The notes below the pieces were generated by a model that was not told the origin of the DNA, did no database searches, and saw nothing but the letters and a program-made list of their open reading frames with translations. The position numbers and the translations under genes are program-made. Source: Cryobacterium adonitolivorans (GTDB lineage: Bacteria > Actinomycetota > Actinomycetes > Actinomycetales > Microbacteriaceae). Taken from it: a DNA stretch of 64,000 nucleotides. This document shows positions 42,369-50,384 of the stretch, piece by piece (position 1 is the first letter of the stretch; every line of letters starts with the position of its first letter). The stretch lies in contig NZ_SOFL01000023.1 of assembly GCF_004402695.1 (NCBI RefSeq), forward strand, positions 62,001 through 126,000, given 5' to 3'.

Positions 42369-43730
42369 ATGTTGATCTCGAGATATTCCAAGCCGGAGTT
42401 CGACCCGTACGGCGACAACTCGTCCGAAGAGACGGATGCCCTGTGGGCGGCCCCCGTCGCGCCGCGAGCGCTGGCGGCCACCCTGTCGCTGCCCGGCTCC
42501 AAGTCACTGACCAACCGCGAACTCGTGCTGTCGGCCCTGGCCGACTCTCCGTCGGTGCTGCGCGCCCCCCTGCACTCGCGTGACAGTGACCTCATGGTTG
42601 CCGCGCTCCGCCAGCTCGGCACGACCATCGAATCGGTCGACGGTGACGGCGAATACGGTTCCGACCTGCGCATCACGCCCGGCGAACTGTTCGGGTCCAC
42701 CACCATCGACTGCGGCCTCGCCGGAACCGTGATGCGGTTTCTGCCGCCGGTAGCGGCGCTCGCGCTGGGCCCGACCACCTTCGACGGTGACGCCGGCGCC
42801 AAACGCCGGCCCATGAAAACCACGATCAGTTCGCTGCAGGCCCTGGGCGCCGACATCAACGACGACGGTCGCGGCGCCCTGCCGTTCACCGTGCACGGCA
42901 CCGGCGGCCTGAACGGCGGCGAGGTGACCATCGACGCGTCCAACTCCAGCCAATTCGTGTCCGGCCTCCTGCTCGCGGCCCCCCGCTTCGCCAACGGCCT
43001 GCGGCTGCGCCACTCCGGCGAGCGCCTGCCGAGCCTGCCGCACATCGAGATGACCATTCACACCCTCGCAGAGCGCGGCGTCACCGTCACCAGCCCCGAG
43101 GTCGGCGTCTGGGTTGTCGAACCGGGTCCGATCCGCGGCGCCGAGGTCGACATCGAACCAGACCTCTCCAACGCCGCACCGTTCCTCGCCGCGGCACTGG
43201 TCGCCGGCGGCAGCGTCACCATCACGGGCTGGCCCGCCACGACCACCCAGGTCGGCGCGCACCTGGCCGAACTGCTGCCGCTGTTCGGCGCCACCGTCAC
43301 CATCGATGGCGACAGGCTCACGGTCACCGGCACCGGCCGCATCACTGGAGTGGACCTCGACCTGTCCACCGGCGGAGAACTGGCCCCCACCCTGGTGGGC
43401 CTAGCGGCCCTGGCCGATTCCCCGAGCACCATCACCGGCATCGGCCACATCCGGCACCACGAGACCGACAGGCTCGCGGCCCTGGCGACGGAGATCAACA
43501 ACCTCGGCGGGCACGTCACCGAACTGCCGGACGGGTTGGCCATCGAGCCGCGGCCGCTGCACGGCGGCACCTGGCACAGCTACGACGACCACCGGATGGC
43601 CACCACCGGAGCCCTGCTCGGGCTGATCGTCGCCGGTATCGAGGTGGAGAACATCGGCACGACGGCGAAGACCCTCCCCCAGTTCGCCGAGCTGTGGCAC
43701 GGCCTGATGGCCGGACCGGTCGTTTCGTGA
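42369..43730 (+). CDS. aroA: EPSP synthase (3-phosphoshikimate 1-carboxyvinyltransferase)
   Basis: 453 residues. It catalyses the sixth shikimate step, joining shikimate-3-phosphate and [22 protein letters not shown] near 41-59, [34 protein letters not shown] and [15 protein letters not shown] are intact. The PEP-site loop reads [14 protein letters not shown], keeping the glycine of the common LGNAGTAMRPL loop but with Phe where that loop has the Pro101-equivalent. An N-terminal extension of about 35 residues precedes the core. It lies divergent from sigR and 10 bp before rsgA. Confidence 0.95.
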   Translation: MLISRYSKPEFDPYGDNSSEETDALWAAPVAPRALAATLSLPGSKSLTNRELVLSALADSPSVLRAPLHSRDSDLMVAALRQLGTTIESVDGDGEYGSDLRITPGELFGSTTIDCGLAGTVMRFLPPVAALALGPTTFDGDAGAKRRPMKTTISSLQALGADINDDGRGALPFTVHGTGGLNGGEVTIDASNSSQFVSGLLLAAPRFANGLRLRHSGERLPSLPHIEMTIHTLAERGVTVTSPEVGVWVVEPGPIRGAEVDIEPDLSNAAPFLAAALVAGGSVTITGWPATTTQVGAHLAELLPLFGATVTIDGDRLTVTGTGRITGVDLDLSTGGELAPTLVGLAALADSPSTITGIGHIRHHETDRLAALATEINNLGGHVTELPDGLAIEPRPLHGGTWHSYDDHRMATTGALLGLIVAGIEVENIGTTAKTLPQFAELWHGLMAGPVVS

Positions 43731-43740
43731 CGGGCACAGA

Positions 43741-44805
43741 ATGACCTGGTGGTCGAGCCCGGACGACGACGAGCCGGAGTTCGACGAGTCCAGCGTGCGG
43801 ATTCGCCCGGGCCGCAAGGGCACCAAACCGCGCACCAAGACCCGGCCCGAGCACGGCGACGCCCTGACCGGGCGCATCCTCTCGGTCGACCGCGGCCGCT
43901 ACACCGTGATGCTCGACGAGAACGAGCCCACCGAACGCCGGGTCACCGCCGCCCGCGCCAGCGAACTGCGCAAGCACGCCGTTGTCACCGGCGACCGCGT
44001 CGACATCGTCGGCGACACCACCGGGGCCGAGGGCAGCCTGTCCCGCATCGTGCGCATCGTGCGCCGCGAGACCCTGCTGCGCCGCAGCGCCGACGACACC
44101 GATGCGGTGGAGCGCGTCATCGTCGCCAACGCCGACCAGATGCTCATCGTGGTGGCCGCGGCGAACCCGGAGCCGCGCATCCGCCTCGTGGACCGCTACC
44201 TCGTCGCCGCCTACGATGCCGGCGTCTCCCCCATCCTCTGCATCACCAAAACCGACCTCGCCGACCCCGCCGAGTTCCTGAACAACTTCGCCGGACTCGA
44301 CCTGCCCGTGTTCCAGAGCCGCGACGACGCCATGCCGCTGGAGGCCATCTCCGCGGCCCTGGTCGGCCACGACACCGTCTTCGTCGGCCACTCCGGCGTG
44401 GGCAAGTCGACCCTGGTGAACGCGCTCGTGCCCGACGCGCACCGTGCCGTCGGCGTCGTCAACACCGTCACCGGCCGCGGCCGGCACACTTCCTCGTCGA
44501 CGATTTCGCTGCGGCTCGAAACGGATGACGGCCGGGGCTGGGTCATCGACACCCCCGGCGTGCGCTCCTTCGGCCTGGGCCACATCAACACCGACAACAT
44601 CCTGCGCGCCTTCACCGACCTGGCCACCATCGCCGAGAAGTGCCCGCGCGGCTGCACGCACCTGCCCAACTCCCCGGACTGCGCCATCAACGAGGCCGTG
44701 GCGGCCGGAACCCTGGGCGACACCGGGAAGGCCCGCCTGGACTCGCTCCAGCGCCTCCTGGCGACGTTCGCGGCCGCACCGGCGCACCGTCCGGGCGAGA
44801 ACTGA
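43741..44805 (+). CDS. rsgA: Ribosome small-subunit-dependent GTPase A
   Basis: 354 residues. It helps mature the 30S subunit. OB-fold near 40-105 (GRILSVDRGRYTVMLDE), then the circularly permuted GTPase order G4 ITKTDLAD, G1 VFVGHSGVGKSTLVNAL, G2 NTVTGRGRHTSSST, G3 VIDTPGVRSFGL, then the zinc-binding tail KCPRGCTHLPNSPDCAINEAV. The order aroA-rsgA matches other actinobacteria. It lies 16 bp upstream of bcp, so the three genes probably form one operon. Confidence 0.95.
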   Translation: MTWWSSPDDDEPEFDESSVRIRPGRKGTKPRTKTRPEHGDALTGRILSVDRGRYTVMLDENEPTERRVTAARASELRKHAVVTGDRVDIVGDTTGAEGSLSRIVRIVRRETLLRRSADDTDAVERVIVANADQMLIVVAAANPEPRIRLVDRYLVAAYDAGVSPILCITKTDLADPAEFLNNFAGLDLPVFQSRDDAMPLEAISAALVGHDTVFVGHSGVGKSTLVNALVPDAHRAVGVVNTVTGRGRHTSSSTISLRLETDDGRGWVIDTPGVRSFGLGHINTDNILRAFTDLATIAEKCPRGCTHLPNSPDCAINEAVAAGTLGDTGKARLDSLQRLLATFAAAPAHRPGEN

Positions 44806-44821
44806 CCGGTACCGTGGTGGA

Positions 44822-45295
44822 ATGACTGATTCTCCACGGCTCGCAGCCGGCGACACGGCCCCCGACTTCACCCTCACCGACCAGGACGGCAACTCGGTCA
44901 GCCTGGCCGACTTTCGCGGCCGGAAGGTCGTGGTGTACTTCTACCCGGCTGCCATGACCCCGGGCTGCACCACCCAGGCCTGCGACTTCCGCGACAGCCT
45001 GGGCTCGCTCGTCGGCGCCGGTTACCAGGTGCTCGGCCTGTCCAAGGACAACCGGGCGAAGCTGGCGGAATTCGCCGAGAACGATCACCTCACCTTCCCG
45101 CTACTCAGCGACGAGGACCTCGCCGTGCACCTCGCCTACGGCGCCTGGGGTGAGAAGAACCTCTACGGCAAGAGCGTCACTGGTGTGTTGCGCTCGACTT
45201 TCGTGATCGACGAGGCCGGCCTGGTGACCCTGTCCCAGTACAACGTGAAGGCCACCGGCCACGTGGCCAGCCTGCGCAAGAAGCTCGGGATCTAG
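44822..45295 (+). CDS. bcp: Thioredoxin-dependent thiol peroxidase (Bcp/PrxQ)
   Basis: 157 residues. It reduces peroxides with a thioredoxin partner. DTAPDFTLTDQDGNSVSLADFRGRKVVVYFYP leads to AMTPGCTTQACDFRD, which carries the peroxidatic cysteine and, five residues on, the resolving cysteine of the PrxQ helix arrangement. LSDEDLAVHLAYGAWGEKNLYGK is typical Bcp. The chosen ATG follows rsgA directly. Position near sigR suits an oxidative-stress role, though no SigR box was found upstream. Confidence 0.95.
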   Translation: MTDSPRLAAGDTAPDFTLTDQDGNSVSLADFRGRKVVVYFYPAAMTPGCTTQACDFRDSLGSLVGAGYQVLGLSKDNRAKLAEFAENDHLTFPLLSDEDLAVHLAYGAWGEKNLYGKSVTGVLRSTFVIDEAGLVTLSQYNVKATGHVASLRKKLGI

Positions 45296-45363
45296 CGCGT
45301 CCCCGCCGGGCCACCGTGGCCAAGGTCGCGGCCGCCCGGCCGCCCAGGTCGGTGCCCGTAGGT

Positions 45364-45456
45364 GCATAACTCCTGCATTTTCTTCAGGTGACCGGTGGCG
45401 GACCCCGGGATCACGCGGAACTGCGCCGCGGCGGCAAAATTCTGCAGGAGTTGTGC
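45364..45456 (-). repeat. 93-bp element with terminal inverted repeats, copy C
   Basis: Left end GCATAACTCCTGCA and right end TGCAGGAGTTGTGC. Read on the reverse strand its interior (CGTGATCCCGGGGTCCGCCACC) follows that of copies A and B, so the element is inverted relative to them. It is about 68 bp after the bcp stop. Confidence 0.85.
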
Positions 45457-45534
45457 TCACCATCCGTCCCGGAGCGGCGGTGCAACCAACCGCTCCGACG
45501 GGGCCAGATCACGTACGCAGCGCACGCCGCGTAT
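45457..45534. other. 78-bp spacer between repeat copies C and D
   Basis: Part of the 375-bp gene-free stretch between bcp and the convergent membrane protein. Apart from the two elements I see no ORF or clear promoter. The last 43 bp before the membrane-protein stop are likewise featureless. Confidence 0.5.
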
Positions 45535-45627
45535 GCACAACTCCTGCAATTTGGCCCGCCGTCGGGCAGGGGATGCCGGAATCACGCCGCTGAGGGTCGG
45601 TGGAGCAAAATCCTGCAGGAGTTGTGC
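45535..45627 (-). repeat. 93-bp element with terminal inverted repeats, copy D
   Basis: Perfect GCACAACTCCTGCA / TGCAGGAGTTGTGC ends. On the reverse strand it reads GTGATTCCGGCATCCCCTGCC, nearly identical to copy B over about 45 bp up to the right end. Same orientation as copy C, opposite to A and B. C and D are direct repeats 171 bp apart, close to the A-B distance of 182 bp. Confidence 0.9.
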
Positions 45628-45670
45628 GCACCGCCTGTGCTCGGGGCGAGTTGGGGTCGGGCGGGATCGG

Positions 45671-46108
45671 TTAGGGCTCGCGGCGGCTCGTGGCCTGGAC
45701 CACGCTGCGGGCGAACAGCAGCACGATCACGAGCACCGACGGGATGAGCAACGCCCAGCCGAGGTCCGGCCTGGCGTAGAGGCCCTGGAAACAGCCGATG
45801 GCGACGAAGACCTGAACCAGTTGCCAGGTCACCGCCGCCGCCCGGATCCAGGTGCGCCCGCGCAGGGTGCCGACGACGATGGCCGACACCCAGAGCGCGG
45901 CGATGACCGTGAGCGCGAGAATCGCCAGGGCGCTGGCGAATGAAGTGGGCTGGTCGGTCAGCAGCTCGAGGATCAGCCACACGACGGCCGCCCACAGCAG
46001 GGCGGCTTCGGCGGCCAGGAGCAGCGCCAGGGCGATGAGCGCGCGGGAGCGGCGGGCCGGCTCGGGCTCGTCCAGGCTGTCCTGGCTGGGGTCGAACGGT
46101 TGTCTCAC
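45671..46108 (-). CDS. Conserved actinobacterial membrane protein, 145 aa
   Basis: GTG start. A charged N-terminus (residues 1-22) is followed by four hydrophobic helices: [69 protein letters not shown] and [23 protein letters not shown] know this layout from unnamed actinobacterial membrane proteins but cannot assign a function. It is divergent from whiB1, sharing a 182-bp AT-richer spacer. Confidence 0.75.
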   Translation of the reverse strand: MRQPFDPSQDSLDEPEPARRSRALIALALLLAAEAALLWAAVVWLILELLTDQPTSFASALAILALTVIAALWVSAIVVGTLRGRTWIRAAAVTWQLVQVFVAIGCFQGLYARPDLGWALLIPSVLVIVLLFARSVVQATSRREP

Positions 46109-46135
46109 AGCGATATCCCATACAAAACTATTGAT

Positions 46136-46164
46136 TTGACCTCCCTATTATGGGACCATATTTG
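46136..46164 (+). promoter_or_regulatory. Probable whiB1 promoter
   Basis: TTGACC (46136-46141), 17-bp spacer, TATTTG (46159-46164). It lies 126 bp before the whiB1 start in the only AT-rich stretch of the spacer. A long leader upstream of whiB1 would follow. An AAAGGAG ribosome-binding site lies 7 bp before the ATG. Confidence 0.5.
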
Positions 46165-46290
46165 AGGCCCGGTTGACGCTCACAGGGTGGTGAGCAGATC
46201 TCTTCGTAGATCTGACCTTCCTGCAATCTGGGCGTCCCCGCATCTTCGGCCGATCGGCCAGGCATCCCCCCGCAATAAAGGAGCACCCCT

Positions 46291-46539
46291 ATGGATTGGC
46301 GCGATAAAGCAGCCTGCCTTACCGCTGACCCGGAACTTTTCTTCCCGGTTGGTAACACTGGTCCCGCAGTCGACCAGATCGAGAAGGCCAAGTCCGTGTG
46401 TGCCCGCTGTAATGTCACGGAGGTTTGCCTCCAGTACGCTCTCGAAACCGGGCAGGACTCCGGAGTCTGGGGCGGCCTCAGTGAAGACGAGCGCCGCGCC
46501 CTCAAGCGCCGCGCCGCACGCGCACGCCGCGCCTCCTAG
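46291..46539 (+). CDS. whiB1: WhiB-family iron-sulfur regulator, WhiB1 type
   Basis: 82 residues. Four iron-sulfur cysteines at 9, 37, 40 and 46 (MDWRDKAACL, VCARCNVTEVC), the beta-turn GVWGGLSEDERR near 65-76, and a basic C-terminal DNA-binding tail. The opening MDWRDKAAC and DPELFFPVGNTGPA closely follow M. tuberculosis WhiB1 as I recall it, and the neighbouring pdtaS supports that identity. WhiB1 binds a nitric-oxide-sensitive 4Fe-4S cluster and contacts the primary sigma factor. Confidence 0.95.
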   Translation: MDWRDKAACLTADPELFFPVGNTGPAVDQIEKAKSVCARCNVTEVCLQYALETGQDSGVWGGLSEDERRALKRRAARARRAS

Positions 46540-46560
46540 AGACGTTCCCCTCTAGCCCCG

Positions 46561-46599
46561 AAACGGGCGAGCAGCTCCGGCCGCTCGCCCGTTTTGTTG
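46561..46599 (+). terminator. Rho-independent terminator after whiB1
   Basis: Perfect 12-bp stem AAACGGGCGAGC / GCTCGCCCGTTT with a 10-nt loop, followed by TTGTTGT. It lies 21 bp after the whiB1 stop. It may also serve the convergent pdtaS, whose stop is 36 bp further on. Confidence 0.85.
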
Positions 46600-46634
46600 T
46601 GCCGCGACCCGCCGTGACCCGTTGCCCGGGTTGA

Positions 46635-48128
46635 TCAGTCGAATTCCATGAAGCGCAGCGGGATCTCGATGGTCACCTCTGTGCCGCTGTCCATCATGGT
46701 GTGCCAGTCGATCGTGCCGCTGAGTTCACCCTGGATGAGCGTGCGTACGATTTGGGTGCCGAGCCCCGATCCGACCTTGCCCTCCGGCATGCCGGAACCG
46801 TTGTCCCGGACGCGTACGGTGAGGGTCTCCTCGTTGCGCTCGGCCTCGATGGCCACCTCGCCCTCCCGGCCGGCCAGCCCATGCTCGACGGCGTTTGTGA
46901 CGAGCTCCGTCAGCGCCAGGGCCAACGGGGTGGCGTAGGCGCTGGGCAGGATGCCGAAGCTTCCCGACGATTTCGGGTGCGCCGTCGTGTTGTGCGCCGA
47001 GGCCACTTCGGCGATGAGTAGCAGCACCCTGTCGAACACGGCGTCGAAGTCCACGTTCTGACTGAGGCCGGAGGACAGCGTATCGTGCACCACGGCGATG
47101 GCCGCCACCCGGCGCATGGCCTGGTTGAGGGCTTCGCGGGCGGTGTCGGAGTGGGTGCGCCGCGCCTGGATGCGGAGCAGCGACGCCACGGTCTGCAGGT
47201 TGTTCTTCACCCGGTGGTGGATCTCCCGGATGGTGGCATCCTTGGTGATCAGCTCGCGCTCCTGGTGCCGCAGCTCGGTGACGTCGCGGGAGAGCACGAT
47301 GGCGCCGATCCGTTCGCCCCGGTTTCGGATGGGGATGGCGCGCAGCGACACCGTCACCCCGCGGGCCTCGATGTCGGTGCGCCACGGCGCCCGACCGGTC
47401 ACGACGAGGGGCAGCGACTCGTCGACGACAGCCTTGCCGGAGAGCAGGCTTGTCGTCACCTCGGCGAGCGACTCGCCCTCGAGTTCGTCGGCGAAGCCCA
47501 TCCGGTTGAACGCGGAGAGCGCGTTGGGGCTGGCGAAGGTGGTGACGCCGTCCAGATCCAGCCGGATCAGCCCATCCGATGCCCGGGGTGCGCCACGGCG
47601 CGGGCCGGTCGGGGCACCCAGGTCGGGGAAGTCGCCCGAGGCGATCATGGCGAACAGGTCGTTCGCGCAGTCGTTGAAGGTCAGCTCCTGACGGCCGGGG
47701 GTGCGCGTCTCGCTGAGGTTGGTGTGCCGGGTGAGCACGGCTATGGGCTCCGGCGTGATCTCGGCGCCGCTCGAACTGATGCGGCGGCGCACTGGGATGG
47801 CCCGCACCCGCGTGGGGGTCTCCTCGTACCAATCCGGCGCGGTGGTGTCGATGATCTTCGCGGTGTCGAAAGCCTCCGTCACCTGCTTGCGCCATTCGGC
47901 CTTAATCTCCTGGCCCACGAAGTCGCGGTAGAACAGAGTGGCGGCGCTGGACGGCCTGGCGTGGGCGACGGCGACGAAGCTGCCGCCGAGGGTCGGCACC
48001 CACACGACGATGTCGGCGAAGGCGAGGTCGGCCAGGAGCTGGCCGTCGGAGACCAGCATGTGCAGCCAGTCGACGTCCTCCGCGCTGTTACGGCCTTGGG
48101 CAAGTACGAGATCACTGAGCGTCGACAC
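46635..48128 (-). CDS. pdtaS: Cytosolic HWE/HisKA_2 sensor kinase, PdtaS orthologue
   Basis: 497 residues, GTG start. N-terminal GAF-like domain (residues 1-150), PAS-like domain (180-300, SDGLIRLDLDGVTTFASPNALSAFNRMGF), then the HisKA_2 box TIREIHHRVKNNLQTVASLLRIQARR with the phospho-accepting His, and an ATPase domain (ALALTELVTNAVEHGL, VRDNGSGMPEG, SGLGTQIVRTLI). PdtaS phosphorylates an ANTAR RNA-binding regulator (PdtaR), which is not in this window. Adjacent whiB1 matches mycobacterial order. Confidence 0.95.
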   Translation of the reverse strand: MSTLSDLVLAQGRNSAEDVDWLHMLVSDGQLLADLAFADIVVWVPTLGGSFVAVAHARPSSAATLFYRDFVGQEIKAEWRKQVTEAFDTAKIIDTTAPDWYEETPTRVRAIPVRRRISSSGAEITPEPIAVLTRHTNLSETRTPGRQELTFNDCANDLFAMIASGDFPDLGAPTGPRRGAPRASDGLIRLDLDGVTTFASPNALSAFNRMGFADELEGESLAEVTTSLLSGKAVVDESLPLVVTGRAPWRTDIEARGVTVSLRAIPIRNRGERIGAIVLSRDVTELRHQERELITKDATIREIHHRVKNNLQTVASLLRIQARRTHSDTAREALNQAMRRVAAIAVVHDTLSSGLSQNVDFDAVFDRVLLLIAEVASAHNTTAHPKSSGSFGILPSAYATPLALALTELVTNAVEHGLAGREGEVAIEAERNEETLTVRVRDNGSGMPEGKVGSGLGTQIVRTLIQGELSGTIDWHTMMDSGTEVTIEIPLRFMEFD

Positions 48129-48177
48129 GTGACCAGCCTATGTGGTGCCGCGGCGCGGGATACGCCATGCTCACGAT

Positions 48178-48696
48178 ATGACCTCTGCTGTTCCTCCTAC
48201 AGAATCCGGCCCTGCCCCGGCGTCGCCCGCCCGGCGTGACCCGGCGGTGCTGGTCGTCCTGGGCCTGATCGTCCTGCTCGTCGTTGCGGCCCTTATCGTG
48301 GTTTTCACGCGGAGCGAGCCCGCCCTCCTCGACGCCGGCACGCCCGGCGGGGTGGTGCAACGTTATTCGACGGCGGCGCTGGACGGCGATGAGACGACGG
48401 CGGCGGGGTACCTCAGCGCGGGTGCGCTGGTGGATTGCGACGACAGCACGGCCTCGGGCGTTTCGGCGGGCACCGACGACGTCCGGATCACCCTCATCGA
48501 CACCACCGAACGCGACTCGAGCGCCGACGTGCGGGTGCTGATCGTCACGTCGTATGGCAGCGGCCCGTTCGGGTCGTCGGAGTACGAGTCGGAGGAAGCC
48601 TTCGATCTGGTGCGAGTCGACGGCGACTGGCTCATCGATGAGGCGCCCTGGCGTCTTGCCGTCTGTCCGTCCAGCAGCCAGGGAGACACCCCGTGA
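48178..48696 (+). CDS. Single-pass membrane/secreted protein of unknown function
   Basis: 172 residues from ATG 48178. A 29-residue cytoplasmic Pro/Ala/Ser-rich start, one transmembrane anchor (VLVVLGLIVLLVVAALIVVFT), then an extracytoplasmic domain with GGVVQRYSTAALDGDETTAAGYLSAGAL. This looks like a SnoaL/NTF2-type or lumazine-binding-like small fold, inference only. Two cysteines (CDDS and LAVCPSS) could form a disulfide. It overlaps the DUF5671 gene by GTGA, so the two are coupled. Confidence 0.75.
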   Translation: MTSAVPPTESGPAPASPARRDPAVLVVLGLIVLLVVAALIVVFTRSEPALLDAGTPGGVVQRYSTAALDGDETTAAGYLSAGALVDCDDSTASGVSAGTDDVRITLIDTTERDSSADVRVLIVTSYGSGPFGSSEYESEEAFDLVRVDGDWLIDEAPWRLAVCPSSSQGDTP

Positions 48697-50384
48697 CCGC
48701 GACGACGGCCGCGACCTCACCGCGGGCATCCGCAGCACCGATCGTGCGCAGGGTCGTGGTCTACACGATCCTCTTCGTGCTGGTGGTGCTCACGGCGAGC
48801 GGCGTCAGCGACCTGCTGAGCCGGCTGTTCGACGTGGTCACCGGCGAGCTGCTCGCCGGCACCGACACCGTCGGCCTCGCGGTGTCGCTGACCTTCACCC
48901 TGGTCGCGGGCCCGTTGGCGGCGATCGTCGGCTGGTTCGCCTGGCGTCGCCTGGCCGATCCGCCGGAGCGCGCCTCCCTGGCCTGGGCGTTGTACTTGGT
49001 CGGCATGAGTACGCTCGCCCTGGTCGTGTCCACCACGGCCCTGCTGTCCGCCGTCGCCGCCGCCGTGACCGCCGAGACCTTCCCCGCTGAGGCGGCGACG
49101 GGTCTGGTCTGGTCCGGAGTCTGGGCCGGGCACAGGTTTGTTTTGCGCCGAACCGACCGGCGACCCACCCGACTGCCGGGCACCGCCGCGGTGCTCGGCG
49201 GCACGTTCGGGCTGCTGATCGGGGCGGGCGGCGCGATGACGGCGCTCACGATCCTCCTCGACCAGGCCCTCACGGTCGGGCTCGGCGCGGATGGAGCTGC
49301 AGCGTCAGCTGGATCGCCCTGGTGGTCCGGCGCCGTGCAGGCCCTCGTGTGGGCGGCCGGCGGCGCGCTGGTCTGGGCATGGTACTGGCGCCACGACGGC
49401 GGCCGCAGGGCCGGCACCGCCCTGGCCGGGGTGCTCCTGGTCGGCGTCGGCATCATGGGCGGTGCCCTGTTGGCCCTGGCCGGCACCGGCACCATCGTGT
49501 TCGTGCTGCTGCGGCTGGCCTTCGACCGCACCGACGCCGTGCCGGTGCTGGTGGAGCCGCTGGGCCCGGCGATCGCCGCCGCCCTCGTGGGCAGCCTGAT
49601 CTGGGTCTACCACCGCGGTGTGGTGCGCCGGCGAACCCCCGCGGTACGGCAGGCGAGCACCCTCGTGACCAGCGGCATCTCGCTGATCGCCGCCGCCACC
49701 GGGATCGGCGTCATCGTGAACGCGCTCCTGGCCACCCTGACCACCCCGCTGGCCGGGTCTGACCCGCGTACCCTGCTGCTCGGCGGCATCAGCTCGCTGC
49801 TGGTCGGCGGGCCGCTGTGGTGGCTCACCTGGCGGCCGGGTACCGTACCGGCGGCCGACCCGCGACGATCCGCCGGCCGCAGCGTCTATCTCGTGGTCGT
49901 GTTCGGCATCAGCGCCGTCGTGGCCCTGGTCACTCTCCTGGTCATCGGCTTCCGCCTCTTCGACACGGTCCTGGCCGGCAATCCCGGGCTCCTGGACCGC
50001 ATCCGGGCACCCTTCGGGTTGCTCGTGGCCACCGGGCTGGTGGCGGGGTATCACTTCGCGGTCTGGCGCCAGGACCGGGCCGCGGTCGCCGCGGCCGCAC
50101 CCGCGGCTTCGTCCGCCGGTGCCTCCAGTGTCCCTCCGGCACGGGCGGTCGGCGAGCTGGTGCTGGTCATGGGCCCAGGCGCGGAGCCCGTCGTGATGCA
50201 CCTACGCAAACTCACCGGTGCGCCAGTGGACTACTGGCAACGGGCCGGCGCCGCCACGGTGGTGCCGGATCCCACGCAGGTCGAGCAGGTCCTGCACGGT
50301 GTCAGCGGTGACCGGGTCCTGCTCATAGTCGGTGTCGACGGCGCTCTCACGGTGATCCCGCTCGCTGCGACTCAGGTGGCCTGA
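48693..50384 (+). CDS. DUF5671 multi-pass membrane protein
   Basis: 563 residues with roughly 14 hydrophobic helices arranged as repeats. Each unit begins with an arginine-rich turn and a helix (PIVRRVVVYTILFVLVVLTASGVSDLLSRLF; RRSAGRSVYLVVVFGISAVVALVTLLVIGFRLFD), the DUF5671 pattern. The last 75 residues are a soluble tail (ELVLVMGPGAEPVVMHLRKLTGAPVDYWQRAG). Function is unknown. It overlaps the stop of the convergent CpaE-like gene by 13 bp. Confidence 0.8.
   Translation: MTATTAATSPRASAAPIVRRVVVYTILFVLVVLTASGVSDLLSRLFDVVTGELLAGTDTVGLAVSLTFTLVAGPLAAIVGWFAWRRLADPPERASLAWALYLVGMSTLALVVSTTALLSAVAAAVTAETFPAEAATGLVWSGVWAGHRFVLRRTDRRPTRLPGTAAVLGGTFGLLIGAGGAMTALTILLDQALTVGLGADGAAASAGSPWWSGAVQALVWAAGGALVWAWYWRHDGGRRAGTALAGVLLVGVGIMGGALLALAGTGTIVFVLLRLAFDRTDAVPVLVEPLGPAIAAALVGSLIWVYHRGVVRRRTPAVRQASTLVTSGISLIAAATGIGVIVNALLATLTTPLAGSDPRTLLLGGISSLLVGGPLWWLTWRPGTVPAADPRRSAGRSVYLVVVFGISAVVALVTLLVIGFRLFDTVLAGNPGLLDRIRAPFGLLVATGLVAGYHFAVWRQDRAAVAAAAPAASSAGASSVPPARAVGELVLVMGPGAEPVVMHLRKLTGAPVDYWQRAGAATVVPDPTQVEQVLHGVSGDRVLLIVGVDGALTVIPLAATQVA

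Noticed and set aside
42241-43057. Reverse-strand extension of sigR through aroA
   Set aside because: The frame is open only because of antisense GC-rich codon bias. It overlaps a clear aroA and adds no recognisable domain.
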